A stretch of DNA of 20,449 nt, from the NCBI GenBank assembly GCA_964496435.1, contig CAZBZP010000033.1:1-20449 (forward strand), given 5' to 3'. Below are positions 1-8,208 of this stretch, piece after piece. The notes under the pieces were generated by a model. That model had not been told where the DNA came from. It was given only the letters and a program-made list of their open reading frames with translations, and made no database searches. The DNA comes from Berkiella sp964496435 (lineage in GTDB: Bacteria; Pseudomonadota; Gammaproteobacteria; Berkiellales; Berkiellaceae). Both the position numbers and the translations under genes were made by a program. Position 1 is the first letter of the stretch; each line of letters starts with the position of its first letter.

Positions 1-402
1 GTATTTGGATCACGTTTTATCAGTGGCGGTAAAACAGTAGATTATCCTCTTCATAAAATGATACTAAATCGTTTAGCCAACACTTTTATCAGGGTTTTAT
101 TTCAAATTCGATATAACGATATCACCAACGCATTTAAGTGTTATCGTCGTCATGTTATTGCAGGCTTAAACCCCTTGCTCGCACATCATTTTAATTTAAC
201 CGTGGAATTACCGCTCAAATCGATTATTCGTGGTTTTAATTATGCTGTTGTCCCTAATGCTTGGTATAACCGTAAAGAAGGGGTATCAAAGCTTAAAATA
301 CGGGAGATGGGCAGTCGTTACCTTTTTATCGTTTTATACTGCTTAATAGAAAGACTCTTTTCCAGGGGCGATTATAAAATCAGTGCTAGAGCTACTGTGT
401 AA
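1..402 (+). CDS. Family 2 glycosyltransferase, C-terminal part (5' truncated by window edge)
   Basis: The reading frame is open from base 1, so the gene starts upstream of the window; 133 codons plus a TAA stop remain. The visible part begins VFGSRFISGGKTVDYPLHK and continues with NRLAN, a YNDITNAFKCYRR segment, HHFNLTVELPLK and a KEGVSKLKIREMGSRYLF tail. This pattern (GSRF.xGG, then a D.TNAFK.YRR stretch) is typical of the dolichol-phosphate-mannose-synthase-like branch of GT2 enzymes, which move a sugar from a nucleotide donor to a polyprenyl phosphate or to surface glycans at the inner face of the cytoplasmic membrane. The catalytic DXD part lies outside the window, so donor and acceptor cannot be named. 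The next gene on this strand starts about 100 bases later and is probably separate. No strong terminator was seen in the gap. Confidence 0.8.
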   Translation, partial: VFGSRFISGGKTVDYPLHKMILNRLANTFIRVLFQIRYNDITNAFKCYRRHVIAGLNPLLAHHFNLTVELPLKSIIRGFNYAVVPNAWYNRKEGVSKLKIREMGSRYLFIVLYCLIERLFSRGDYKISARATV

Positions 403-500
403 ATACCTAGGAATTGGTATATACATACGAAGGGGTTTGAATTTAATGACGTCTGGTCTTAATCTATAAGAGTGATCCCCTAAAATGGTTAAATACCAAC

Positions 501-1055
501 ATGTCTCATAAAGCCACATTGTTAAGTGCCCTACTGATTGCAGCCTTGCTGCCGCACGTTAGCGTTGCAGCATTAGCGGGTGTATCAAGCCAAGCCTCCC
601 AATCAGGCCAATTCACCGGTGGTGAATCAGGGGCAGATGCAGGTGGTGCTGGTGGTGCGCACGCACCAACGGCTTCGCAAGTTGCCCAAGCTGCAGGTGG
701 CAGTAGTGGCGGCGGTGGTGCTTCAGGTGGTGCTTCATCAGGCGGCGGCACGCCTTCGCAAAGTGGTAATGCCAATGCGGTTAGTTCCATATTGCATCCA
801 GCCGCTAAAAAAGACGCACAAGCCATCAGCACTGAACCGCCAGAACCAATGGATAATGATGAAGTTCGCGGTAAATTAATGGACAACAGCATCAATGCTT
901 ATCCAGGAAAATGTGCATGCCCTTACAGTCGTAACAACGATGGCTTTGAGTGTGGTGTAGAAGCCGCTTATTATAAGCCTGGTGGTTATCGCATTTACTG
1001 CTATCCCGAAGATGTCAGGAAGCAGCTAGACATCTATTATCGCAAAACCCATTAA
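501..1055 (+). CDS. Secreted Gly/Ala/Ser-rich protein with four-cysteine C-terminal module
   Basis: 184 residues. A Sec signal peptide covers residues 1 to about 23 (MSHK, hydrophobic stretch, cleavage likely after SVA). Residues 30-95 are low-complexity Gly/Ala/Ser/Gln with GGG and GGA runs, probably disordered. The compact tail (about 135-172) holds four cysteines (C138, C140, C151, C167) in the pattern GKCACPYSR...G.ECG..AAY.KPGGYRIYCYPEDV. That resembles a small Cys-rich tail (CxCPY, CG..SAY..PGG, CY..DV) I associate with secreted proteobacterial proteins, sometimes beside nucleases; I know no firm function. Even cysteine number and export suggest two disulfides in the periplasm or outside the cell (inference). 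It converges on bioF with 7 bases between the stops. A faint promoter-like pair (TTTAAT at 442, TATAAG at 465) lies upstream. No good ribosome-binding site is visible, but the signal peptide begins right at this ATG. Confidence 0.75.
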   Translation: MSHKATLLSALLIAALLPHVSVAALAGVSSQASQSGQFTGGESGADAGGAGGAHAPTASQVAQAAGGSSGGGGASGGASSGGGTPSQSGNANAVSSILHPAAKKDAQAISTEPPEPMDNDEVRGKLMDNSINAYPGKCACPYSRNNDGFECGVEAAYYKPGGYRIYCYPEDVRKQLDIYYRKTH

Positions 1056-1062
1056 TTTCCTA

Positions 1063-2220
1063 CTACGCCTTAAGGGCTTGGAAAGGCAAGCTTCCCAAAG
1101 CAAGCAATAATTTCCCTATTGCTTGCTCATCGTGTTTTAGATTTAAAGCAATGCGCAAGCGACTTTGTTGTGGTGGCACAGATGGTGGCCTGATGGCAGA
1201 GACACGAATGCCTTGTTCACTCAAGTATTGTTGCGCTTTCATGGTTGTGGCAGCATCTTCTAAAATGATCGGAATAATATGGGTTGAAGAATTGCATGTC
1301 TTAAAGCCTAATTTATGTAAATCATCACGCAGTTGCTGCGCGCGTTCAAATAAGTTTTTCACTTCATTTTGTAAGCTGGGAACAAGTTCCCATGCCGCTT
1401 GCATTACGCCTACTTGCATAGGCGAGGGGGCTGTTGAAAAAACAAAGCCTTGGCATTTATTTACTAAATAACGTTTCAGCGCTTTGTTACAAGCAATATA
1501 GGCACCACTGCCACCTAACCCTTTGCTAAAGGTGCCCATACTCAGCGTGATATCATTGGCATAATCACTTGTTAAACCATAGCCATGCTTGCCGAATAAG
1601 CCGGTGGCATGGGCTTCATCAACATAAATAAAAGCCTGATAAGGTTTAGCAAGTTTTATAATGTTTTCAAGGGAGGCGACATCGCCATCCATGCCAAAGA
1701 CAGATTCGGTTAAAATAAAAATGGGTTGTTTATTATTTGCCTTTGTTTTTAATAAAAAAGCCAAATGATCATAATCCAGATGATGAAAGCGATGTTGTTT
1801 CACGCCAGCCAATTGGCAGCCTGCATGCATACTGGCATGGTTGAGTCTGTCGCTAAAAACCAAGGGGACTGCGCCTAACACTTTTTGATCTAACAGGGCA
1901 CTTAAGACAGATATATTTGCTTGGTAACCACTATTAAAAATTAAAGCACTTTGTGTACCTTTATCTTTGGCGATGATGTTCTCAAGATCATTTATTTGTT
2001 TTTGATCAGAGGAAACTAATCTGGAGGCTTTACTACTCACGCCGTATTGTTGCGCACAGTATTGCGCAGCTTGAATAAGTGAGGGATTTTGGCTTAATCC
2101 TAAATAATCATTGCTTGAAAAATCATAAAGATAGTTTTGATGGCGTGGTAAATGACGTAGTAAATGTTGTGAACGCAACTTGCTGGAGAATACTGTATAA
2201 GGGTGGGTGATTTTCGGCAT
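1063..2220 (-). CDS. bioF: 8-amino-7-oxononanoate synthase (biotin synthesis)
   Basis: 385 residues, normal for the alpha-oxoamine synthase family. It is a cytoplasmic PLP enzyme that condenses pimeloyl-ACP/CoA with L-alanine to give 8-amino-7-oxononanoate, the first step of biotin ring assembly. Visible features: SSNDYLGL near residue 35, FNSGYQAN (95-102), the cofactor-stacking region DRLNHAS (H128), YVDEAHATG with D201 and H204, the aldimine lysine K233 in GTFSKGLGG, and the C-terminal AIRPPSVPP..SRLRIAL (342-359), which is a strong BioF signature compared with KBL, ALAS or CqsA relatives. No bioA, B, C, D or H lies beside it, so the pathway must be completed elsewhere. CqsA/LqsA-type autoinducer synthases share the fold and remain a less likely alternative. 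Transcribed after the lipoprotein hydrolase gene, 77 bases downstream of it. Confidence 0.87.
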   Translation of the reverse strand: MPKITHPYTVFSSKLRSQHLLRHLPRHQNYLYDFSSNDYLGLSQNPSLIQAAQYCAQQYGVSSKASRLVSSDQKQINDLENIIAKDKGTQSALIFNSGYQANISVLSALLDQKVLGAVPLVFSDRLNHASMHAGCQLAGVKQHRFHHLDYDHLAFLLKTKANNKQPIFILTESVFGMDGDVASLENIIKLAKPYQAFIYVDEAHATGLFGKHGYGLTSDYANDITLSMGTFSKGLGGSGAYIACNKALKRYLVNKCQGFVFSTAPSPMQVGVMQAAWELVPSLQNEVKNLFERAQQLRDDLHKLGFKTCNSSTHIIPIILEDAATTMKAQQYLSEQGIRVSAIRPPSVPPQQSRLRIALNLKHDEQAIGKLLLALGSLPFQALKA

Positions 2221-2297
2221 ACTCTTCTCAGTTTGCGTATCAAATGGCTCTACATTTTTGATGGTAGATTGTAGATATTATTAAGCTATTTCTCAAG

Positions 2298-3143
2298 CTA
2301 TTTAGAACATGCCAAAGGTTGGTTAATCAACTCCGGCCATTTCTTCTCCCAACCTTTATGGTGGCTAACACCTTTAAAGCTAGTCACTTTCACACAAGCT
2401 GGGTTATTGAGCTCCTTGGCAAACCCTTGTGCGAGCCAAGTGGGGATAATGGGATCATTCTCACCCACGTAGTGATGCTGAGCTATGTTTTTAAGTTTGT
2501 CAGCCATCTTTGTGGGGTTGAGCGAACCTGAGAGCGGGGTAGTTTTATGAAATCGATTCAGACGCTCATGATTAAGATCGCCAGCAACCGTAATCAATCC
2601 TTGGATGTCCTTTCTTTGTGCCGCAACCAGCGCGGCAACGCTTGCACCACCTGAAAAGCCTATGAGGGTAAAGTTTGTATGCTGATTTAATACGGCATAA
2701 TTATCGAGCACTTCAGATACTGAGCTAATCACCTCTTTTGCATAGCGATGACTTGACCAATATTTAGCATCGCAATGCTTATCTAAGTTCAGCGGCGTGT
2801 ACTGGCAAGGCCTTGCAATATAGATAACATTCTCAAAAGGATCGCGCATCGCCAAATGCAATGCCAAAGGTTGTAGCGGTGTCGGGTTGTTTGATAATCG
2901 ATATCTTGTTTTCCAACTATTACCATCGCCTTCAATATAGACGTGATAGTTTGCAGGGCTTGGATTTAAAAGCTTTTCATAAGTCGTTAATAGAAAAGTA
3001 TTTGTTTGCTGAGTTCTTTCACTAAAACCTTGTAGTTTTGCTTGGTTTAGACTTTTTTGCGTAGAGGGGGGGTAAATTTTTGGTGCACTGCTACATGCAA
3101 TTATAAACAAGAAAGAGATATATAAGTAGTATTTGATTTTCAT
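2298..3143 (-). CDS. Lipoprotein alpha/beta hydrolase (serine hydrolase)
   Basis: 281 residues. The N-terminus has a lipoprotein signal with lipobox FIIAC (Cys17 lipidated), so the protein should be anchored to a membrane facing the periplasm or surface. The body is an alpha/beta hydrolase: HVYIEGDGNSWKTR (68-80, probable oxyanion-hole strand), YIARPCQY (108-115), the nucleophile elbow GFSGGA with Ser164, and candidate acid and base Asp230 (GENDPIIP) and His261 (VSHHKGW). Cys113 and Cys124 are suitably placed for a disulfide. This arrangement matches a family of proteobacterial secreted or lipoprotein hydrolases whose substrate is unknown to me; an esterase is the safest wording. It precedes bioF on the same strand, but export makes a BioH role (cytoplasmic pimeloyl-ACP methyl ester esterase) improbable. 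Its 5' side diverges from the autotransporter operon. Confidence 0.78.
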   Translation of the reverse strand: MKIKYYLYISFLFIIACSSAPKIYPPSTQKSLNQAKLQGFSERTQQTNTFLLTTYEKLLNPSPANYHVYIEGDGNSWKTRYRLSNNPTPLQPLALHLAMRDPFENVIYIARPCQYTPLNLDKHCDAKYWSSHRYAKEVISSVSEVLDNYAVLNQHTNFTLIGFSGGASVAALVAAQRKDIQGLITVAGDLNHERLNRFHKTTPLSGSLNPTKMADKLKNIAQHHYVGENDPIIPTWLAQGFAKELNNPACVKVTSFKGVSHHKGWEKKWPELINQPLACSK

Positions 3144-3201
3144 TTATAAGATTCTAGGTTAAGCAATGTAGCAATGGCGAGTAAATTATCATAAATAAAT
3201 C

Positions 3202-3224
3202 AATGAACTAAAGTGATATTCATT
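3202..3224. repeat. Inverted repeat in the divergent promoter region
   Basis: AATGAA (3202-3207) and TTCATT (3219-3224) are exact reverse complements separated by 11 bases. They lie in the 179-base region between the divergently transcribed lipoprotein gene and the autotransporter operon. The centre-to-centre distance of 17 bases would suit a dimeric DNA-binding protein, but the base composition makes chance occurrence plausible. No convincing -35/-10 pair was found for the operon in this region. Confidence 0.25.
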
Positions 3225-3307
3225 CGCAGTGGGGGAGACTTAGAAATTCTTTTCATGGAAAGCTTTGGGCGAAGCCACACCAATGGTAGGATTGAAGAAA
3301 TATGTCA

Positions 3308-3313
3308 GGGAGA
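3308..3313 (+). promoter_or_regulatory. Ribosome-binding site deciding the start of the first autotransporter gene
   Basis: GGGAGA lies 9 bases ahead of the ATG at 3323. An in-frame ATG at 3302 overlaps this region and has only a GAAGAA placed too close (2 bases). The signal peptide reads naturally from 3323, so that start is preferred. Confidence 0.5.
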
Positions 3314-3322
3314 GATATAAGC

Positions 3323-4855
3323 ATGTCCGTAGATAAATCAACATTATCTTCGCTATGGGCTATTGTTTTAGTAGGACTTTGTCCACCTTCATTTGCCGCC
3401 TTTTCTGATGTGGGCTCCATGTTTGATGCACTGCGTCCAACAGCAGCAGCGACCTCTTCTGAGCTTTACTACTTAATTGCCGCAGTCGATGCCATACCCG
3501 ATCCCCAAGCTAGGTATGATGCATTGCTAACATTAGTACCTTCGGCTGATGGTAGTTTGCGAGCCGCTTCTGAAGGACCGATGCGACAAATGGATTCAGT
3601 ACTTTATGATCGTTTAATGAGAGTCAAAGCAACCTCTGGTGTTTCCAGCGGAGATGACAATAGTTTATTGCATGCAAAAACCAATCGTGAGAAAAAGGTC
3701 AAAACTAAATTCAAACAATCTCAGTTTGGACCACAAGATGCCAGGGCACACATCAGTGCACAGACAAAGAGCCAAAGTGCAGACACGAGTACCGATCCTG
3801 AATCTTTATCAACAGTAAATAATAGCGCAACCACACCAGCGCAAAGTGCGGCGCCTGCGCAATCAACAACAGACACAACAACAGCAGCAACAACAACAGA
3901 ACCTGCAGCAACAGATAGCAGCACAACAACGGATGTTGCAGCGAGCGATCAAAGCGCGCAAACAGAATCAGCGCCACTTGAATCAACAGAATTAGCTGAA
4001 TTAGATAAGGGCGTGTGGGCACAGCTGGTGGGAAATAACACCGGACAAGATGAACGTTACAATGTACCTGGTTATGATGCCGATGTTTTGGGTTTATTAA
4101 TTGGACGTGATCATCTTTTCTCAGACAAATTGATGGTTGGTGCAGCGATGGGTTATGTTCATGCGCGTGCGGATTCACGCGGCCCTTCGGGAAGCTTCTT
4201 AGAAATTGATCGCTATCAACTTACCTTATACGCAGGCATGAATTTTGAAGATCCCTTCTTCATCAATGGCTCTGTTACACTTGCTTACAATGATTATGAA
4301 AACAGCCGCAAAATTTTAGTGCCACCCTATGGCGGCATTCCCTTTGTAAGGATTGCGTGGGCTGATTTTGGTTCTTGGGAAACCAATGCGCATATAGAGG
4401 GCGGCTATCGATGGGTTTGCGGACATTTTCATGTCATACCCAAAATGATGCTGACCTTCTCTCAATTTAACGTGAATGGTTATTTTGAAAGCGATGCCTT
4501 TGGTTTAGATCTGGATGTCAAATATCAAGATATGACCTTTATCCCCTTAGGGCTTGGGGTCAAATTTGAATACCAAAATGAATTTGAAAATGTCTATGTT
4601 ATCCCAGAAATGCATATCTATGGTTTCCATGATTTCAAACATCAACCACAAACGGCAAAAGCCCTCTTTACAGCAGGTGGCTATGATTTTCTCAGCCAAG
4701 GCGCCGCGCCAGCAAGTAATAGCTTTGAAATTGGAGCCGGTTTAGCAATACACAGCTATCAAAATACGGCAGTGACCTTCCAATATGATTATGCAGCGAG
4801 ACATGAATATCATCGAAACAGTGCATTTATCAAAATAAGACATGAGTGGGCATAG
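3323..4855 (+). CDS. Passenger-less autotransporter-barrel outer-membrane protein
   Basis: 510 residues from the preferred ATG (517 if the upstream ATG at 3302 is used). Signal peptide 1-25 (cleavage SFA|A). Residues 26-103 form a predicted helical element containing ALLTLVPS and MDSVLYDRLMR; the same element lies just before the barrel in the next two proteins (ALLQLVPS...MDTSLDSVQQRL; ELLQLSPS...MDNAFDSIHARL). Residues about 104-228 are a charged, then Thr/Ala/Ser/Gln-rich low-complexity spacer. Residues about 230-510 are an autotransporter beta-domain, starting GVWAQLVG...GYDADVLGLLIGRDH, with alternating amphipathic strands and a C-terminus ending ...IRHEWA. There is no beta-helix passenger, so it may be a surface barrel with an exposed or periplasmic flexible arm, or an assembly partner for its neighbours (inference). 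It is the first gene of a three-gene unit; its stop lies 1 base before the next start. Confidence 0.8.
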   Translation: MSVDKSTLSSLWAIVLVGLCPPSFAAFSDVGSMFDALRPTAAATSSELYYLIAAVDAIPDPQARYDALLTLVPSADGSLRAASEGPMRQMDSVLYDRLMRVKATSGVSSGDDNSLLHAKTNREKKVKTKFKQSQFGPQDARAHISAQTKSQSADTSTDPESLSTVNNSATTPAQSAAPAQSTTDTTTAATTTEPAATDSSTTTDVAASDQSAQTESAPLESTELAELDKGVWAQLVGNNTGQDERYNVPGYDADVLGLLIGRDHLFSDKLMVGAAMGYVHARADSRGPSGSFLEIDRYQLTLYAGMNFEDPFFINGSVTLAYNDYENSRKILVPPYGGIPFVRIAWADFGSWETNAHIEGGYRWVCGHFHVIPKMMLTFSQFNVNGYFESDAFGLDLDVKYQDMTFIPLGLGVKFEYQNEFENVYVIPEMHIYGFHDFKHQPQTAKALFTAGGYDFLSQGAAPASNSFEIGAGLAIHSYQNTAVTFQYDYAARHEYHRNSAFIKIRHEWA

Positions 4856-4856
4856 G

Positions 4857-7800
4857 ATGAAAAGAAGCTTAGGTTTTATTCAAACCGTTTTAGCCTCTAG
4901 CATTTTTGCTTCAAGTCTGAGTTTTGCCGAAACAACAGTAACGGCGCAATATGATGAGCCTGTTCCTAATCCTCAATTGCTAGGTTCAGCAACTGGCGCT
5001 ATTGAAGTCACGGCAAGCGGTAAAATTAATGCCACGGGTATTAATGGCATTGATGTTGATGATGCCAATATTGTGATTACCGTTGATCCCAATAATACAA
5101 CCTCCGGTAGCTATGCCATAATAGCCTCAAACGGCAATGCCATTAATATTATCAATGGTGCAGGCAAAAATACCGGGACTGTTATCTCTATTGGTGCGGG
5201 CAGCAACATCACCACCACAGGCACAGGCAGTGGTATTGCTATTGGCGATACCGCAGCAAGCATTGTCAATAATGGTGGTCTCTTTGGGGGCGCTTCTGCT
5301 ATTGATATCAGTGCAGGTGGTACTAATGCCATTATTGTTAATAGCGGTTCAACAGCTTTAATCCAGGGTGGAACAGGACCCAGTATATTTGTTGAGGGTA
5401 TTGTTGCTAATGGCGGCACAGGCTTATCATTATTAAATACTGCCAATGCGGTGATTAAGGCCCTTAACGCGCAAGATGCGATACAAATTAACCAAAATTT
5501 TAACAGCATTACTAATGATAGCGGCAGTACAATAAGGGCTGATAGCGGAAATGCAATAAATATTGCGCCCAGTGCATTGGCAGCTATTTCCGGCGAACTT
5601 ATCAATTCCGGATTGATTACGACAACTGGTACTAACCAAGTCATTGCCATCATGAATACTTTCACTGGCAGCATCACGAATAATTCCGGTGGTGTTATTT
5701 TGGCACAAGGTACTGGGGCAAATGCTATTTTTGCTAATAGCGCCTTTGGTACTATCAACAACCTTGCTGGTGGTACTATCCAAGCAACGGGAACAGATTT
5801 TGGCATAAATGTAACAGGTAATACATCTGTGGGTACCATAAATAATGCCGGTACCATTGCAACCAAAGCGGTATCATTACTTTATAACACCAATACCAAT
5901 TCAACAGGCTTTATCAACACAGGTACCATTACCACAACGTCTGCTGCTAATCCAACAATTCTGGGGCGTGCAGGTGCGGTTGTTAATAGCACGGTTGTGA
6001 ATGGTATTGGCTATGGTATCGTGAATAGCGGTGTTATCTCTAACACCGGGGGTGGCTCTGCCATTGATGTTTCAGCCGCAGGCACGAATATTCCCTTGTT
6101 ACAACAAGGTGGCACGATCACAGGTAATGTGTTGTTATCAGGCGCAGGAGGTCTTGCTTTAGCAATAACCAATGGCACTATTGTTGGCAATGTGAGCACC
6201 TCGACTACGAATGCAACAACGCTACAACTCAATGGTGGCACAATCACTGGCACAACTACATTGGGCAATGTTGCGGGTAATATTGTTAATTTAGTAGGCA
6301 CCAGCGCACAGGCCATCATTGGTGGTACCAATAATGACACCTTTTATTTAAGTGGCGGTTCATTTACCTCTTTAAATGGTAATGGTGGGGTAGGGGCAGG
6401 CGACATTATTAATGTCACAGCACCTTTTAACCAAAATGGCACCATCTTTAATGTGCCCACCATCAATGTGCAAAATTCAGCAATATATACCGTAAATAAT
6501 CAGATTACAGGCACCACCAAATTCAATATTAATACTGGTGGTAATATGATAGTTAATTTTGCGAATTTGAATGCTTCGCCTAATAGTGCCATTACGATTC
6601 AGCCCAATGCCAGTTTAACGCTCAATCAAGGCACCACTTTCAGTGCCATGACAGCCACGAACAATGGCACCATAGCCTTACAACCCTCAAGCGAATTAGA
6701 TCTTTCAGGTAATTATGCGCAAAGCGCAACCGGTATTTTAGCACCTGCCATTGCAACCGCCACCAGCTTTGGTCATTTAGAAGTCGCGGGCACAGCAACC
6801 TTTGATGCTAATAGCCAATTAACACCCTTTCTAAATACGGGTGGCGCCTTTTTGCCCTTAGGCACGCAATTTGATGCTGTGCATGCAGCAGGGGGCGGGA
6901 TCACAGCACCAAAATTAGTGCAACCGCCATCAGCAATCATTTTCTTTGATCAAACGGTTACACCAAACGACATCATTTTAACAGTCGATGCCAATCCTAT
7001 AAACAGCGTGGTTTACGATGAAAATGCGCAATCCATTGGTGCAGCCTTAAATCCCTTGTTATTTAATGGCACGACCAATCCTGAATTGTTGGCCGTGTTA
7101 GGGCAATTAGAATTAATGCCTGACAGTACTTATCTTACAGAAGCACTGTTACAGTTGGTGCCTTCTTTAAATTATGCACTCCCAGCTTCAAGTCGTATCA
7201 GCATGGATACCTCACTGGATAGCGTGCAGCAGCGTTTAGAGCAATTGCATCGGGTTTCAAAATTAGGCTCTGATGAAGAATATAAAAATAATAGAGATTA
7301 TGAACTTTATAATGGCGTCAATTACGGCGATAGAAACATCATCTATTTAGGCTACAACCGCTTTAGTGCTTGGGCCAAAGTGCTTGGTGTCATTATTGAC
7401 CAACATAAATTAAACGAAATTGATGGTTTCCAAGCTGATGATGTGGGCCTTGCTGTTGGTGGTGACTGGCGTTTAACCAATGATGCCTTGGTAGGTGTGT
7501 CTTTAAGCTGGAACAAAGTAGAAACCACAGACAATACCACAGCCGAAAATAAAATAGACACCTGGAGTTATCAAGCCACTTTCTATGGTTGGTTTGAACC
7601 CATGGATTCAGTTTACCTAGACACCATGTTGGCTTTTGCCTCTCATAAATATGAAACCTTGCGTAACATGCAAATTGGTAACTTTAGCGCCAATGCAACC
7701 GCAAAATATTTGGGCACGCATTATGGCGCCCAAGCAGATTTAGGTTATGTCATTTTAAGCCCTGATAATTGGTATGTCGCGCCTTATGCTCGTTTTCGTT

Positions 7801-8198
7801 ATACCTACTTGGATATAGGCAATTACTCTGAAACTGGGGCAGGTGGGATAAATCTGGGTATTGAACACGATGCCATCGAAGAAATGATTGGTGGTCTTGG
7901 TATCAGAATTGCGGGCAAATATGATTATGTTCAAGCGATTTATGTGCCTGAAATATCAGCAACCTTGTTATATGACTTTGCGGGCTCAGCAGAACAAATG
8001 CAGGGCATTTTCTTAGGCGGCGGTGGCATTTTTAATGTGACCAGTAATACCCCGCAACAATTAATTCAATTATATAGCCTGGGCGTGAATGCTTATACCA
8101 ATGATGGTTATTGTGCTGCTTTGAAATTGACTTTTGAACATCGTGAACAATTGTTTGGGTATTATGGCTCCTTGCAAATAAGTTACCTGTGGGATTAA
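4857..8198 (+). CDS. Autotransporter with NxGTI-repeat beta-helix passenger (paralogue 1)
   Basis: 1113 residues from the ATG at 4857. An in-frame ATG at 4842 would overlap the previous gene, but the 4857 start gives MKRSLGFIQTVLASSIFA, which aligns with the start of the downstream paralogue (MKKTLRLSQAVITSSVFV). Signal peptide 1 to about 24. The passenger, about 25-715, is Asn/Gly/Thr/Ser/Ile-rich and cysteine-free, with many degenerate repeats such as INNAGTI, TGTI and NSGVI, expected to stack as a right-handed beta-helix at the cell surface. The helical linker element is at about 720-815 (ALLQLVPS, SSRISMDTSLDSV). The beta-barrel is at about 836-1113 (FSAWAKVLG...GFQADDVGLAVGGDWRL) and ends YLWD. 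No protease or adhesin motif was recognised; adhesion or host-surface interaction is the usual role of such passengers (inference). Confidence 0.87.
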   Translation: MKRSLGFIQTVLASSIFASSLSFAETTVTAQYDEPVPNPQLLGSATGAIEVTASGKINATGINGIDVDDANIVITVDPNNTTSGSYAIIASNGNAINIINGAGKNTGTVISIGAGSNITTTGTGSGIAIGDTAASIVNNGGLFGGASAIDISAGGTNAIIVNSGSTALIQGGTGPSIFVEGIVANGGTGLSLLNTANAVIKALNAQDAIQINQNFNSITNDSGSTIRADSGNAINIAPSALAAISGELINSGLITTTGTNQVIAIMNTFTGSITNNSGGVILAQGTGANAIFANSAFGTINNLAGGTIQATGTDFGINVTGNTSVGTINNAGTIATKAVSLLYNTNTNSTGFINTGTITTTSAANPTILGRAGAVVNSTVVNGIGYGIVNSGVISNTGGGSAIDVSAAGTNIPLLQQGGTITGNVLLSGAGGLALAITNGTIVGNVSTSTTNATTLQLNGGTITGTTTLGNVAGNIVNLVGTSAQAIIGGTNNDTFYLSGGSFTSLNGNGGVGAGDIINVTAPFNQNGTIFNVPTINVQNSAIYTVNNQITGTTKFNINTGGNMIVNFANLNASPNSAITIQPNASLTLNQGTTFSAMTATNNGTIALQPSSELDLSGNYAQSATGILAPAIATATSFGHLEVAGTATFDANSQLTPFLNTGGAFLPLGTQFDAVHAAGGGITAPKLVQPPSAIIFFDQTVTPNDIILTVDANPINSVVYDENAQSIGAALNPLLFNGTTNPELLAVLGQLELMPDSTYLTEALLQLVPSLNYALPASSRISMDTSLDSVQQRLEQLHRVSKLGSDEEYKNNRDYELYNGVNYGDRNIIYLGYNRFSAWAKVLGVIIDQHKLNEIDGFQADDVGLAVGGDWRLTNDALVGVSLSWNKVETTDNTTAENKIDTWSYQATFYGWFEPMDSVYLDTMLAFASHKYETLRNMQIGNFSANATAKYLGTHYGAQADLGYVILSPDNWYVAPYARFRYTYLDIGNYSETGAGGINLGIEHDAIEEMIGGLGIRIAGKYDYVQAIYVPEISATLLYDFAGSAEQMQGIFLGGGGIFNVTSNTPQQLIQLYSLGVNAYTNDGYCAALKLTFEHREQLFGYYGSLQISYLWD

Positions 8199-8208
8199 TT
8201 AATAATCT

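Noticed and set aside
403..440. Hairpin ATACC...GGTAT after the glycosyltransferase gene
   Set aside because: Only 5 base pairs with an 8-base loop and no T-run; too weak to call a terminator.
506..895. Long minus-strand frame opposite the Gly-rich secreted protein
   Set aside because: It is a Pro/Ala-rich mirror of GGx repeats on the other strand. The plus frame has a signal peptide and a conserved cysteine tail.
2282..2302. Direct repeat AAGCTATTT beside the bioF upstream region
   Set aside because: Two 9-base copies in AT-rich DNA overlapping the end of a gene; no symmetry or promoter context supports a regulatory role.
2298..3143. Hydrolase upstream of bioF as BioH
   Set aside because: A clear lipobox sends it out of the cytoplasm, whereas BioH acts on cytoplasmic pimeloyl-ACP methyl ester; the length and flanking motifs also fit the lipoprotein hydrolase family better.
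3753..4178. Leucine-rich minus-strand frame opposite the low-complexity spacer
   Set aside because: The LLLLLL run is the complement of CAA/ACA repeats. There is no ribosome-binding site or family similarity.
5111..5866. 251-codon minus-strand frame inside the first large autotransporter
   Set aside because: The Val/Pro/Ile/Ala-rich translation is what the complement of Asn/Gly/Thr/Ile repeats gives. The plus frame is uninterrupted and matches its paralogue; the same holds for other minus frames in 6000-10550.
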